This document shows positions 18,558-28,012 of a DNA stretch of 64,000 bases, one piece after another. The position numbers were made by a program, and so were the translations under genes. The DNA lies in assembly GCA_027493525.1 (NCBI GenBank), contig JAOSKN010000001.1, positions 1,116,001-1,180,000 on the forward strand. The letters are read 5' to 3'. How positions within the stretch are numbered: the stretch's first letter is position 1; every line of letters starts with the position of its first letter. The notes under the pieces are model-generated. The model saw nothing but the letters and a program-made list of their open reading frames with translations, did not search any database and had not been told where the DNA came from. The stretch comes from Planctomycetota bacterium (GTDB lineage Bacteria; Planctomycetota; SZUA-567; H5-PLA8).

Positions 18558-21500
18558 CTATTTCGGATCCAAGCGCCGCGCGTACAGCACGCGATAGTCG
18601 TGAGCGGGGACGAAGACCGGACCGTAGGTCTCCGCTTCGCCCTGCCGGGGAATCGCCTCGCCGGTTTCGAAATCGCGCAAGGCGGCCGCCGCGCCGTCGC
18701 GCTGGGCGAGGCCGGCCCACCAGGCCTTCAGCGGCTCGGCGACGCTCGCGCCGGCGTAGACCTCCGCGGCGGTGAGGCCGTTCTTGCCGCCCAGCAGGCG
18801 CGCGTCGTCCAGCAGGCGCAGGGGCGCCTCGACGGCTTCGTCGTGCTCGTTCATGAGCACGAAGATGGCGTGCGTCCCGGCGCGGCCGTCTTTTTCGAAG
18901 CGGCGCCGGAAGACGCTGACGTGGAGCTTGGAGGGGCCCGGGTCGCCTTCCCTGCCGGCCTGGACGAAGGCCCCGTTGCGCCAGTACGGGAGGTACTCGG
19001 TGCCCTGGGGCTCGAAGTAGCCGAACTCGTACAGGCGGTTCTGGATGCGCATGAACTGTTCGACGTGGGAGTGCCGGCCGTGCGGGCCGACGGGCTGGAC
19101 GCCGATGTCGTGGAGCAGCCCGCGCCCGATGTACTGGCGGTCGTACTTCTTGTCGTCGCCGGCTCCGGCGATGCCCAGGGAGGTGATGCGCGCGACGAGC
19201 CCCGAGTAATTGTGGGCGGCGTAGCGGAAGAGCGGGAGCGGGTAGACGACCACGTTGTCCAGGTCCAGCGACTTTGGATCGGCGCAGCACTCTTCGACCA
19301 GTTGCGTATCGAAGCCGAAGGATTCGAAGGCCGTGGCGGAGTTGTTGGCCCAGAACTGATTGCGGTTGGGGACGTTGGATTCCTTGAAGACCCGCGCGAG
19401 GCGCTTGAACATCCCGCGCATGGGCAGGGTGAGGTAGGACGGCTGCCAGGGCACCTCTTCGTCGGTCTCTTCGGTCTTCAGGCGGACGTCTTGGGGATCG
19501 CGGAGGTAAGCGCCGGTGGCGAGGCAGTCGTTGCGGTAGACGGGCCAGGTCTCGTCCCACCACCAGCCGTGCTTGCGGGAAATCCTGACGTGCCGGCCTA
19601 AGTAGTAGACGAAGAGGTCCTGCCAGGCCTCGCCCATCTGGCACATCGCGCCCGCGGCTCGTTCCACGGCGACCTTCTGCTCCTGGCTGTCGACGAGGCG
19701 GACGCTGGTCACGGGCGCGGGCTGCCCGCGGTTCTCGCCGAGCAGGTCGCCGGTGTAGGCGTTCTCGACGATGGCCGGCAGCGGCCCGACCATGCCGCGC
19801 AACTGGTAGTAGCGCCGCCAGGGCGGGGCGTCGGCGTGGAACTGGAGCGGTTCGGTCTCGGCGAGCTTGGCGAGCGCGGCGTCCTCGGGGACCTTGCGTT
19901 TCTTGTAGCTTTCGATCTCCTTGACGCGGTCGCCGTCGAGGAGGTGGTCGGGCTTGTCGATGGGCCCCCACGCCTGCATGTAGCCCTCGGCCCATTCGGC
20001 GCCGCGCAGGTTCCAGGAGAGTTCGCGGTGCCCCGCGGGCTTGGGCTTGGCCGGATGGGTCAGGAGCATGAAGGTCACGGTCCGCTCGCCGTTCACGGCG
20101 GCCTTGTGGTTGACGAACTTGACGCGCAAGGTCACCTCGCCCTGTTTGTCGCGCTCCAGGAGCATGCTGGAGCCGTCGCGGTCGAGGAGCCAGTGCTCGT
20201 CGCTGTCGCAGATCCAGGTGAAGGCGCGGTCCCCGCTGCCGAACCAGAACCAGGGGACGAAGTGGGTGTAGACGAGTTCGGGGTACTCGAGCGCGGCGCT
20301 GTCCCAGACGACGCCTTCCTTCTGCGGGAGGGCGCAGTCCCAGGCGTCGGCGGAGGCCATGCCGCCGCCGCGCGTGGTGGAGAGCGCCGTATCGACCTGT
20401 CCGGCGACGTCCATGACCAGTTCGAGGGCTTCGATCTCGACGGCTTCGGGGCCGCCGTAGGTCAGCTTCGCCGTCATGGCGCCATCGCAGTCGTATTGGG
20501 TCGTGAGTCGCACGGGGAGCGCGCCGAGCTTCAGCGCGGCCTGGTACTCCACTTCGCTCTGCCACGTCCGCACCGGCTTGGCGGGCTCGACCACGGCGGC
20601 TTCGACCTCCTTGCCGGCGATGCGCGCGACGAGGCGAATCGGCGCGCGTAGCTGGGGGCCGCGGCCGACGGCGACGAGCTGGGCCGGCTCGGGCTTCGCG
20701 CCGGCGGCGCGCAGTTCGAGCGGGAGGTCTTCGGGTTCCGGCCGGATGACGAGCTGCTCGGGCAACCCGGACGGGGCGAGCGTGAAGCGGTGCTTGAGCG
20801 TCTCGAATTCCAGGCCGCGCACGGCCAGCGGGGTGAAGGGTTCCCAGACCACGTCGTTCCGGCCAAGTTCGTTCCGCTCCCAGGGCGCCTTGCGCTTGGC
20901 GAACGGGTCGGACACGGCTTCGCCGACGATGCGCTGATTCGCGTCGAGCAGCAGGGTCCAGAGCTTGTACTTGCCTTCCTTCAGCTCGGGCATTTCGGCG
21001 AGCAAGCAGGCGAAGTTGCCGTGGAATCTGGCGGCCCCGGCGAAGACCTCCTGCTCGTCCTCGTCCGCGGTCACGACGAGAATCTTGGCCTCGACGGCGC
21101 TCTTGGCCTCCTCGCTGGCGCCGTTGACGCCGCGGTCCACGATGGCGGAGAGCTTGTTGGAGTAATTGGAGTAGGCGAAGCGGAGCTCGAAGTCCTTGCG
21201 CGGGGGGCGCAGCTTGGCGATGGAATCGAGGCGGCGCCACTTGAAGGGGACGTCGTTGACCACGCCGCCGTCCATGCCGTGGAAGTTCATCAGCCGCGTG
21301 CGGTAGAGCACCTTGGCGGGCTGGCCGGTGCTGCGCACGTCGAACCAGAGCGCGTTGCCGTTGGCGCTGATGCCGGGGAAGCGCTGCTTGAGGCGGAGTT
21401 CCTTGGCCTCGCCGGGTACGACTTCCACGAAGCCGTCGCTGAGCGCAGGATCGTCGTAGCTGGAATAGACGAGCCCTTCGGCGTTCTCGACGAAGAAGCC

Positions 21501-22429
21501 CAGTTGCACGGTCTCCGAGCGCTTGCCGTGGTTCTTGAGCGCGATCTGGACGTCCACGGCGTCCTTCATGATCGGGCCGAGCTGCTTGAGCTGGAAGCCG
21601 ACGCACTGCGAATCGAAGATCAGCTTGGTCTTGGTGGTGTTCCAGGAGTGGTTGTCGAAGGCATTGAAGAAGACGCCGTTGCCGCCGATGCCGCGCGTGA
21701 ACCAGCAGCGGTAGGCCGTGCCGTCGGGGGCGGGATCGGGACGAGCGGCGCGCCGTGCTCTTCCTTCTCGGCGTAATTCAGATGGAGGAACGACTGGAGG
21801 GGGATCGCGAGTTCCAGGATCCAGCGCTGTCCGTCGGCGCTGGAGCGGACCTTGACGTTGGACTTGTACTTGAAGCCGTCGCCGTGCTGCTGGGTCCAAC
21901 ACTGGTCCGAGAAGGTGTTGGTGGGGTTCACCACCCATTTGAAGAGCCCCAGGCGGAAGCCCTTGACGTTGTCGGGGTACGGGCGCAACTCGATCTCGTA
22001 GTGGTCGTCCCAGAGGATGCCATAGAGCGGGTGGTGCAGGACGTCGGTGAAGCGGGCGCGCGTTTTCATCCAGGACTTCTCGGGGTAGATCGGCGAGACC
22101 CCGCAGAGATAGAGGTTCTCCTTGTCGAAGCCCGCGTAGATCTCGACCTGGGTTTCGTCGGGGGCGAGGTACCGGAAGTCGGCCTGGCCGTAGTCGTACC
22201 AAAAGCCGGAGAGGGCCGAGGCGTCCTCCCATTCCTTGGGCTCCATCACCCCGTCGATGCTGGGCGGCTTGGCGAGCATGGGGATGCGCAGGACGGGTTC
22301 GTCCACCTGCGCCACCGGCCCGGTGGAGGTGGGGGTCTCCGCGGCCGAGGCCGCGCCCGGCAGGCAGGCGCAGAGGCACGCGGCCAGGAAGGCCGGCGGG
22401 AGCGAACTGCGCCTTCGGAATCCGATCAC
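18558..22429 (-). CDS. Large secreted CBM9-like carbohydrate protein (frame interrupted near 21726-21730)
   Basis: About 1,290 residues if one base is restored. The GTG start at 22429 has GGGAGGG about 9-15 bp upstream and begins a signal peptide (PPAFLAACLCACLPGAASA). Residues about 40-235 form a CBM9-like sugar-binding module: PSIDGVMEPKEWEDAS, ENLYLCGVSP, YEIELRP, RWILELAIPLQSF. The remainder is a GH123-like/DUF6067-like region with FVPWFWFGSGDRAFTWICD and GLLHDIGVQPVG, and it ends FVPAHDYRVLYARRLD. The frame breaks at a run of five G on the + strand (21726-21730). Restoring one base joins LVPIPP to PDGTAYRCWFTRG, so this looks like an indel in the assembly. The downstream gene is a shortened paralogue. 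Confidence 0.8.
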
Positions 22430-22467
22430 CGGTCTGCCCTCCCCTGGCGTGGCGTAGTACAGCGCCG

Positions 22468-23247
22468 CTACTCCGCCTTGAACTTCGCGTCGAAGACGTC
22501 TTTGGCGACTTTCTCGTCGTGGAGCCAGTAGCGGGTCTTCTCCACGCTGCCGTCCGGGGCGTAGAGCTTTTCCACGCCGTGATAGGCGCCGGCGCGGCAC
22601 TCGATCTCGCGGGCCAGCTTGCCGTCGCGCGCGTATTCCCGGGCGACGCCTTCGGCGCGCCCCTGGGCGTACGTCACGACGCGCTTGGGCGTGTCCGCGC
22701 CGGGCCAGTAGTCGGTAAGCGGGCCTTCGCGCTTGCCGCCGGCGTAGGTCGTGACGCGGGTGGGCCGGCCGGCGGCGTCGAAGGACTTGCTGAGGCCCTC
22801 GGGGCGCCCGTCCTTCATGGGGACCTCGTCCTTGAGCTTGCCGTCCGGATGAAAGTTCTTTTTGACTCCCTGCACGACGTCCTCGCGCCAGGGAATCTCG
22901 GAAGCCAGATAGGTGACCTGCTTGCCGTCCAGCGTGGCGGTCTCGAAGACTTGCTCGACGCCATCGCGGAGCCCGTTGCGGAAGGTCACTTTGCGCTCGA
23001 CCGTCCAGCCCCACTGGATCTTGTGGACTTGCAGCCCGTCGGGCTTGCCCTCGGCGTTGACCGGGGTGAGCACCTTGGCGCGGTCGGAGTTGGGGTAGTA
23101 CTCGACCTGGAGCGCGTGGCCCTCGGCCAGCTTGAGTCCGGCGACGCGCTGGTACTGCTTGAGGTTTTCGTCTTCGCCCGCCGGGCTCGCGGAGGCTCCG
23201 GCAAAGGCCGCGAGCAGGGCGAGGCTCCAGAAGGTAGGGTTGCGCAT
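22468..23247 (-). CDS. Secreted MORN-repeat variant protein (YwqK-like)
   Basis: 259 residues with a signal peptide (FWSLALLAAFAGASASPAG, residues 6-24). The body consists of MORN-variant/YwqK-type repeats of about 20-25 residues: LQVEYYPNSDRAKVLTPVN, GKPDGLQVHKIQWGW, KNFHPDGKLKDEVPMKDGRP, REYARDGKLAREIECRAG and EKLYAPDGSVEKTRYW. Such repeats form an extended beta-sheet scaffold. Database names often call these a toxin-antitoxin YwqK antitoxin, but nothing here supports a toxin-antitoxin role. An ATG at 23334 would place 29 poorly fitting residues before the signal peptide and is rejected. It lies 38 bp upstream of the CBM9 gene and is probably in its operon. Confidence 0.75.
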   Translation of the reverse strand: MRNPTFWSLALLAAFAGASASPAGEDENLKQYQRVAGLKLAEGHALQVEYYPNSDRAKVLTPVNAEGKPDGLQVHKIQWGWTVERKVTFRNGLRDGVEQVFETATLDGKQVTYLASEIPWREDVVQGVKKNFHPDGKLKDEVPMKDGRPEGLSKSFDAAGRPTRVTTYAGGKREGPLTDYWPGADTPKRVVTYAQGRAEGVAREYARDGKLAREIECRAGAYHGVEKLYAPDGSVEKTRYWLHDEKVAKDVFDAKFKAE

Positions 23248-23385
23248 GGTGTTCGTTCCGGTCCCGGCGGCCCGCCGCGCGGCCAGCGATATGCCTCGTA
23301 CACCGCAAAGGGCTGAGCATACACTAAAATTCACTATTCTATAAGATATTATTTTACATAGAGAAAGTTACGGTGTACTGAAGAT
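23248..23385. promoter_or_regulatory. AT-rich divergent intergenic region
   Basis: 138 bp between the divergent MORN gene (-) and the GntR-type regulator (+). The part at about 23315-23370 is strikingly AT-rich compared with the surroundings, with TATAAG, TATTAT and ACATAG words that could serve as -10 elements in either direction. It is a likely site of divergent promoters and of regulator autoregulation. No clear operator palindrome was identified. Confidence 0.45.
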
Positions 23386-24540
23386 GTGCAGGCATCTCCT
23401 ACCCGCGAGGCCGCGGCCGTGAAGCCCCAGCATTTCCTTGGCGATCCGATCAAGGCCGACTTGCGGACGTCGATCCGCACGGGCGACCTGAAGCCGGGCG
23501 AGCAACTGCCGCCGTTCCGGGCGCTGGCGGAGCACTATAAGGTCAGCCTCAACACGATCCAGCGCGTGATTCGCGAAATGGTGGCCGAGAAGGTGCTGGA
23601 GACGACGCACGGCCGGGGCACCTTCGTGGCGTCGTCGAAGCGGCTGAGTTCGGCCACGCCATTCGGGGTCGGCGTCTACGCCCGGACGACGGGGGATTTT
23701 TACAGCGAGGTCTTCGCGACCTTGCGGGACGCGCTGAACGGGTTTGGAGCCGCGTCGATCGTGCTCGATCCGGAGCAGGTCTCGTCGGCGTATCTGCGCC
23801 AGCTCCGGCTGCGGGAACTGCTATCCGGGCGTTCCACGGCGCTGGTGGTGGACGGGGCGCTGGATACGAACCCGGCGCTGGGGAAGGCGCTGCTGGGCAC
23901 GGAGCTCCTGCGCGCGGCCGCGCGGCTGCGCGATCCCATCGTCATCAACCGCTGGGAGCACCCGGAGACGGTGGACGCCAGTTTCATCCTCTTCGACTAC
24001 GAAGGCGCGGGCTATCTGGCGGCGCGATACCTGCACGGCCTCGAGCACCGGCGCATCGCCTTTCATTCGTTCGGCAATCCGCTGGCGCCGCACGCCTACG
24101 AGGACGACCTGTACCGCGGCATGCAGCGCTTCAACCAGGAGGCGGGCGGGCCGCTGCGGATCGAGCTGGTCGCGCCGGGCCGCGAGGAGGGCAGCGCGGG
24201 CACGGAGCGGATGCGCGCGGCCTTCAGCCGTCCGGACCGGCCCACCGCGGTCATGCTCGCCGCGGACTTCCTGGCCGAGCCGTGGTTCATGCACCTGCCC
24301 CGCCTGGGGCTGCGCGTGCCGCGGGACGTCTCGATGGTCGGATTCTTCAATACGCCCTGGACCCGGCGGCTGCCGGTCTCGCTCACGAGCGTCCAGTTCA
24401 ACGTGGAGAAGCTCGCCCTGAGCGTGGTCCAGCACATCGTGGCGCAGCGCGAGGCCGAGCGCGCCACGCGGGAGCGGCTGCTGATTGAGCCGTCCCTGGT
24501 TCTGTGCGACTCTTGCGCGCAGCTAGGAAGCATGGATTAG
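23386..24540 (+). CDS. Transcriptional regulator, GntR-type wHTH fused to LacI-like ligand-binding domain
   Basis: 384 residues. Residues about 15-85 are a GntR-type winged helix: IRTGDLKPGEQLPPFRALAE, KVSLNTIQRVIREM and the wing HGRGTFVAS. Residues about 95-370 resemble the periplasmic-binding-protein-like sensor of LacI/GalR regulators: VGVYARTTGDFYSEVF, GYLAARYLHGLEHRRIAF, AVMLAADFLAEPW and VPRDVSMVGFFNTPW. This combination usually senses sugars and represses or activates nearby carbohydrate genes. The GTG start at 23386 lacks a strong Shine-Dalgarno; another GTG lies at 23419. It sits between the MORN/CBM9 cluster (-) and a run of secreted-protein genes (+), so both are candidate targets. 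Confidence 0.88.
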   Translation: MQASPTREAAAVKPQHFLGDPIKADLRTSIRTGDLKPGEQLPPFRALAEHYKVSLNTIQRVIREMVAEKVLETTHGRGTFVASSKRLSSATPFGVGVYARTTGDFYSEVFATLRDALNGFGAASIVLDPEQVSSAYLRQLRLRELLSGRSTALVVDGALDTNPALGKALLGTELLRAAARLRDPIVINRWEHPETVDASFILFDYEGAGYLAARYLHGLEHRRIAFHSFGNPLAPHAYEDDLYRGMQRFNQEAGGPLRIELVAPGREEGSAGTERMRAAFSRPDRPTAVMLAADFLAEPWFMHLPRLGLRVPRDVSMVGFFNTPWTRRLPVSLTSVQFNVEKLALSVVQHIVAQREAERATRERLLIEPSLVLCDSCAQLGSMD

Positions 24541-24637
24541 CTTGTATTAAAAGGGGTTACAAAAATATGTATGTCGAGTTCGAGTCTTGGATCCGCGGTG
24601 TAGGCAGCACGGACAAGAGGCCCGGGAGAGCCAGACC

Positions 24638-25648
24638 ATGATCGCAGCGCGAGGGGTGTTGCTGGCGGCCGTCTGCGTGGCGGCCGCTGGATTGCACGCG
24701 GAGGAATGGACGCGCTTCCATGCCGAGAACGGCCTGCCCGGCGACGAGGTTCAGTTTCTGCGCGAAGACGCGGCCGGCGCGGTCTGGATCGGCTGCAACG
24801 CGGGCCTGGCCCGTTTCGCGCAGGGCAAACTCGAGACGGTTTACAAGGGCCCGACCGTGTACGACGTGGTGGAACTCGGCGCGGAGCGCCTGTGCCTGGG
24901 CACGTCCGATGGCGTGGTGCTGCTGAACAAGCAGGCCAAGTCCGCGGGCCTGAACGGGCATCTGGTCGCCCCGGTGGTCAAGCTGAACGAGGAAACGCTC
25001 TGGGCCATCGCCAAGGACCGCCGCACGGAGCAGAACAAACTGGTCCAGAGCAAAGGCGGCGAGAAGTGGGAAGGCGTCGAGGCCTACGCGGAGAAGAAGG
25101 TCGTCGACCTGTTTCGAACGCGCCAGGGCCGGCTGTGGGTCGCCCTGGACGGGAACGGCCTGCTGGAGGTCGATCCGGCAAAGCCCGAGGCAACGCCGAA
25201 GGCGCACCTGCAGGGCGAGAACGTGCAGACGCTCTTCGAGACCCGCGACGGACGCCCGTGGGCGGGCCTGCGCAGCGGCGGCCTGCGCGTCTTCGACGGG
25301 AAGCAGTGGGCCGTCCACCTGCCCAAGGAGAAGTCGAGCATCTTCGCGATTCAGGAAGACGCCAAGGGCCAGCTCTGGGCGGCGACGAGCGGGAGCGGGC
25401 TGCTCCAGTTCGACGGGCAGAACTGGACGACGCACTTCGCCGAGGCGGGCTATGTCAACGTGGTCGCGGCGTTCTCCGACGGCAGCGTCTGGGCGTTCCC
25501 GCAGGACGGCGAGGGGCTCTCGGCGTGGAAGGACGGCAAGTGGACGACGGTCTTCAAATCTTCGCTGCCCGTGCGCTGCCTGCTGGAGACGCGCGCTGGG
25601 AAGGTCTGGATCGGCGGAGTGCTCGACGGCGTACACTTGCGCAATTGA
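24638..25648 (+). CDS. Secreted beta-propeller (Reg_prop-like) protein
   Basis: 336 residues with a signal peptide (GVLLAAVCVAAAGLHAEE). The body has repeated blades of the two-component-regulator-propeller type: FLREDAAGAVWIGCNAGLA, LFRTRQGRLWVALDGNGL, LFETRDGRPWAGLRSGGL, IQEDAKGQLWAATSGSGL and LLETRAGKVWIGGVLDGV. Such propellers are known as sensor domains of hybrid two-component systems; here the protein is free-standing with no kinase domain. The ATG at 24638 is chosen because it begins the signal peptide and follows CGGGAGAG. It lies 97 bp after the regulator gene, behind a short AT-rich stretch. Confidence 0.82.
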   Translation: MIAARGVLLAAVCVAAAGLHAEEWTRFHAENGLPGDEVQFLREDAAGAVWIGCNAGLARFAQGKLETVYKGPTVYDVVELGAERLCLGTSDGVVLLNKQAKSAGLNGHLVAPVVKLNEETLWAIAKDRRTEQNKLVQSKGGEKWEGVEAYAEKKVVDLFRTRQGRLWVALDGNGLLEVDPAKPEATPKAHLQGENVQTLFETRDGRPWAGLRSGGLRVFDGKQWAVHLPKEKSSIFAIQEDAKGQLWAATSGSGLLQFDGQNWTTHFAEAGYVNVVAAFSDGSVWAFPQDGEGLSAWKDGKWTTVFKSSLPVRCLLETRAGKVWIGGVLDGVHLRN

Positions 25649-25724
25649 GCGCAAATCGGAAGTTGTATATGGAGCGAAGTCCTTTCGGCCGGCGGCACGG
25701 CCTTCCCGCGGGTGAAGCGACGCC

Positions 25725-27862
25725 ATGAAGTTCTATTTCTGCGAAAAGTGCGGCAAGCGGCTGACGGACGCCGAACTCGCCAAGGGCGAGGCCCGCGACA
25801 AGAAGCTCCGGGGCGTCTTCTGCAGCGCTTGCGCCGAAGGCGTGCTGACGCTGGAGACGCTGCCCCTGACCGAGGCTCAGGCGCGCGAACTCACCGCCGC
25901 CGAGGCCGAAACCGAGATCCCGCCACCGCCTCCGTCATCGACGCGCAAGCGCGCTTCCTCGCAACCGCGGACACGCGCGAGCGAGGCGCACCTTCCGCCG
26001 CTCCAGCGGGCAAGCCGCGGCCGGACGCCGGTCGAACCGCGTACGCCTACCGGCGCAGGTGGACGGCGATCCTCGGCTTGTGCGGGGGCCTGCTGCTCGC
26101 GATCGGCGTGCTGTTGCTCGCGTTCGGCGGCGGGCCCGCATCAAATAATAAGGGACGCACGAACGATACGGGGCCGGCGGTCAACCTGGCCCCGCCCCGG
26201 CCCGAGGCCCGCGAGATTCCCGAGGAACCGCCCGCCCGGATCCCGAGTCTGCCGGCGCCCGCCTCCAAGACGGACTCCGGGCCGCCCGACCGCCCGCCGC
26301 GGGAGACCTCCGCGGAAGACCGGGCCGCGGGCGAGTTCGAGCGTTTGAAGCGCTACCTGGCTCAGCGGGGCGCCGCGCAGTTCGGCGAGAAGAAGGCGGC
26401 GCTGGGGTCCTACCTTAAGGAGTACGGCACTTCTTCCTACGGCGACCGCGCGCGTGCGCTGCTCGCGGAGCTGGAACAGCGCGCGCCGGCGGAGGTCCCG
26501 GAGCCGGGGCCCGCGCAACCCGCGCCGGCCGCCCCGGAGGTCTCCGCGCGCGCCGTGTACGAGAAGCTCCACGCTTCGGCGCTGGCGCAGCTTGGCCGGG
26601 GGCAAACGGAGCCGGCGGCCCGGCAATTCAAGGCCGCGCTGGATGACGCGAGGCTGGCCGCCTTTCACAAGGCGCTGGCCCTGGATGCGGGGCTGGTCGA
26701 GGCGCTGGCCGAACTGGACGCGGCCGCAAGCCGCGGCGCGGCGCTGCTGCTCGAGAAGCAACCGCGGATCAAGCTGGCCCGAACCGGCGGGCAAGCTCTC
26801 GAGACCGGCCCCGGCGCCAACGCGGCCGTCACCGGGTTCAAAGACGGCCAGTTGACGATCACGCAAACCCTGGGCAAAGGCGCCAGCGCGGAGCTGAAAT
26901 GGGCGTTGAGCGAGCTAACGCCCGAGACCCGGAGCGCGCTGGTCAAGCTGGGTCTGGAACGGACCCAGGACGCGCAGGCGAAACTCGCCTTCGCGCAACT
27001 GGTCGCGCTGGCGGGCGGGGCGCAGGCCGGCGAGGCGGACCTCGAAGCCGTCGCGGCGCGCCTCGAGGAAGCGCAGGCGGCGGGGAACGACGCGGCGTTG
27101 TGCGCGCACCTTACCGAACGCCTGCAAGCCTGGCGGCGGGCGCAGGACGCGCGGAAGGCGGCGGCTCAACTGCAAGCCAGCGTGGCGGCGGGGAACTGGA
27201 AGGACGCGGCGGCCCTGATCGAGCGCTGCCGCGCCGAATGGGCCGATACGCCGGCCGTGCAGGAACTCGCGCCGCGCTTCGAGGCCTGGATGAAGCAGGC
27301 GCGCGAGGCCGCGCTGACGTCGAATGGAAGCGTGGACGCGGCTTGGCGCGCGGCGATCGCGGCCATGCCGCCCGAAGAGCAGGCCAAGTACGTGATGGCC
27401 AAAATGCAGGCGCTGAATCCGAAGATGACGATCGAAGGGTACAAAACCGGCATCCGCGACGGCAAGGTTACCGCCCTGAGATTCAACGGGGGCTGGGTGA
27501 ATGACACGGCGCCGCTGGCCGCCTTGCCCGATCTGGAGGTACTCAACTGCGACGTGCTCTCCGGGCACGAAGGCCGGCTGGATCTGGCGCCGCTGGGGAG
27601 CCTGGCCCACCTGCGGGTGCTCGAGATCTACAACACCCGGGCCGTCGACCTGGCGCCGCTGAAGGGCAGCCGCATCGAAGCCCTGAACATCCAGGCGTGC
27701 CGCATCGCCGATTACGCGCCGCTGGTGGAGCTGCCGGCGCTCAAGCAGTTGAAATGGGATTTGAAGCCCAGCGCCGAGGCCGGCGCGCTGGTGCGGAGGA
27801 TGAAGACGCTCGAGCGGCTTAATGGCAAGCCCCTCGACGAGTTCCTCAAGGCCTGCCCGTGA
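25725..27862 (+). CDS. Zinc-ribbon / single-TM / LRR-like protein (frame interrupted between about 25900 and 26070)
   Basis: About 712 residues if one base is restored. The N-terminus is a zinc ribbon with two CxxC pairs (FCEKCGKR and FCSACAEG, residues 6-9 and 37-40). After a basic Pro/Ser-rich linker the frame must shift to reach a transmembrane segment (WTAILGLCGGLLLAIGVLLL, around 26060-26120). A helical, partly TPR-like middle follows, then a C-terminal region with leucine-rich-like repeats (LPDLEVLNCDVL, LAHLRVLEIYNTR, LPALKQLKWDL). The exact indel position cannot be fixed because both frames read as low-complexity linker. I interpret it as one membrane protein with a cytosolic zinc ribbon and exported repeats. 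Function unknown. Confidence 0.65.
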
Positions 27863-28012
27863 GGCTCAGCTCGAATCCGTCACTGGATTATGATTTGTTT
27901 ACCTATTATAAATATTCATATTACAAATAAGTGTATTTTGTGTAATCTATACTCTCCGCCAGTGTATCCGGTAATAGCTCTCCGCAACGGGAGAGCGGGA
28001 GACGGGCCGGCT
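27863..28012 (+). promoter_or_regulatory. AT-rich upstream region of the pectate-lyase-fold gene
   Basis: 150 bp between genes. Positions about 27880-27955 are strongly AT-rich in an otherwise GC-rich region and contain TTGTTT (27895-27900), TATTAC (27919-27924) and TATACT (27948-27953). One or more promoters are likely here, which would make the gene at 28013 the start of its own transcription unit. No clear operator palindrome was found. Confidence 0.4.

Noticed and set aside
21720..21740. Programmed -1 frameshift site in the CBM9 protein gene
   Set aside because: The run does not form a proper X XXY YYZ slippery heptamer in frame, no downstream pseudoknot is obvious, and several other genes show comparable homopolymer-linked breaks.
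22468..23247. Toxin-antitoxin role for the YwqK-like MORN protein
   Set aside because: It has a signal peptide and no toxin gene beside it; the repeat type alone does not support an antitoxin function.
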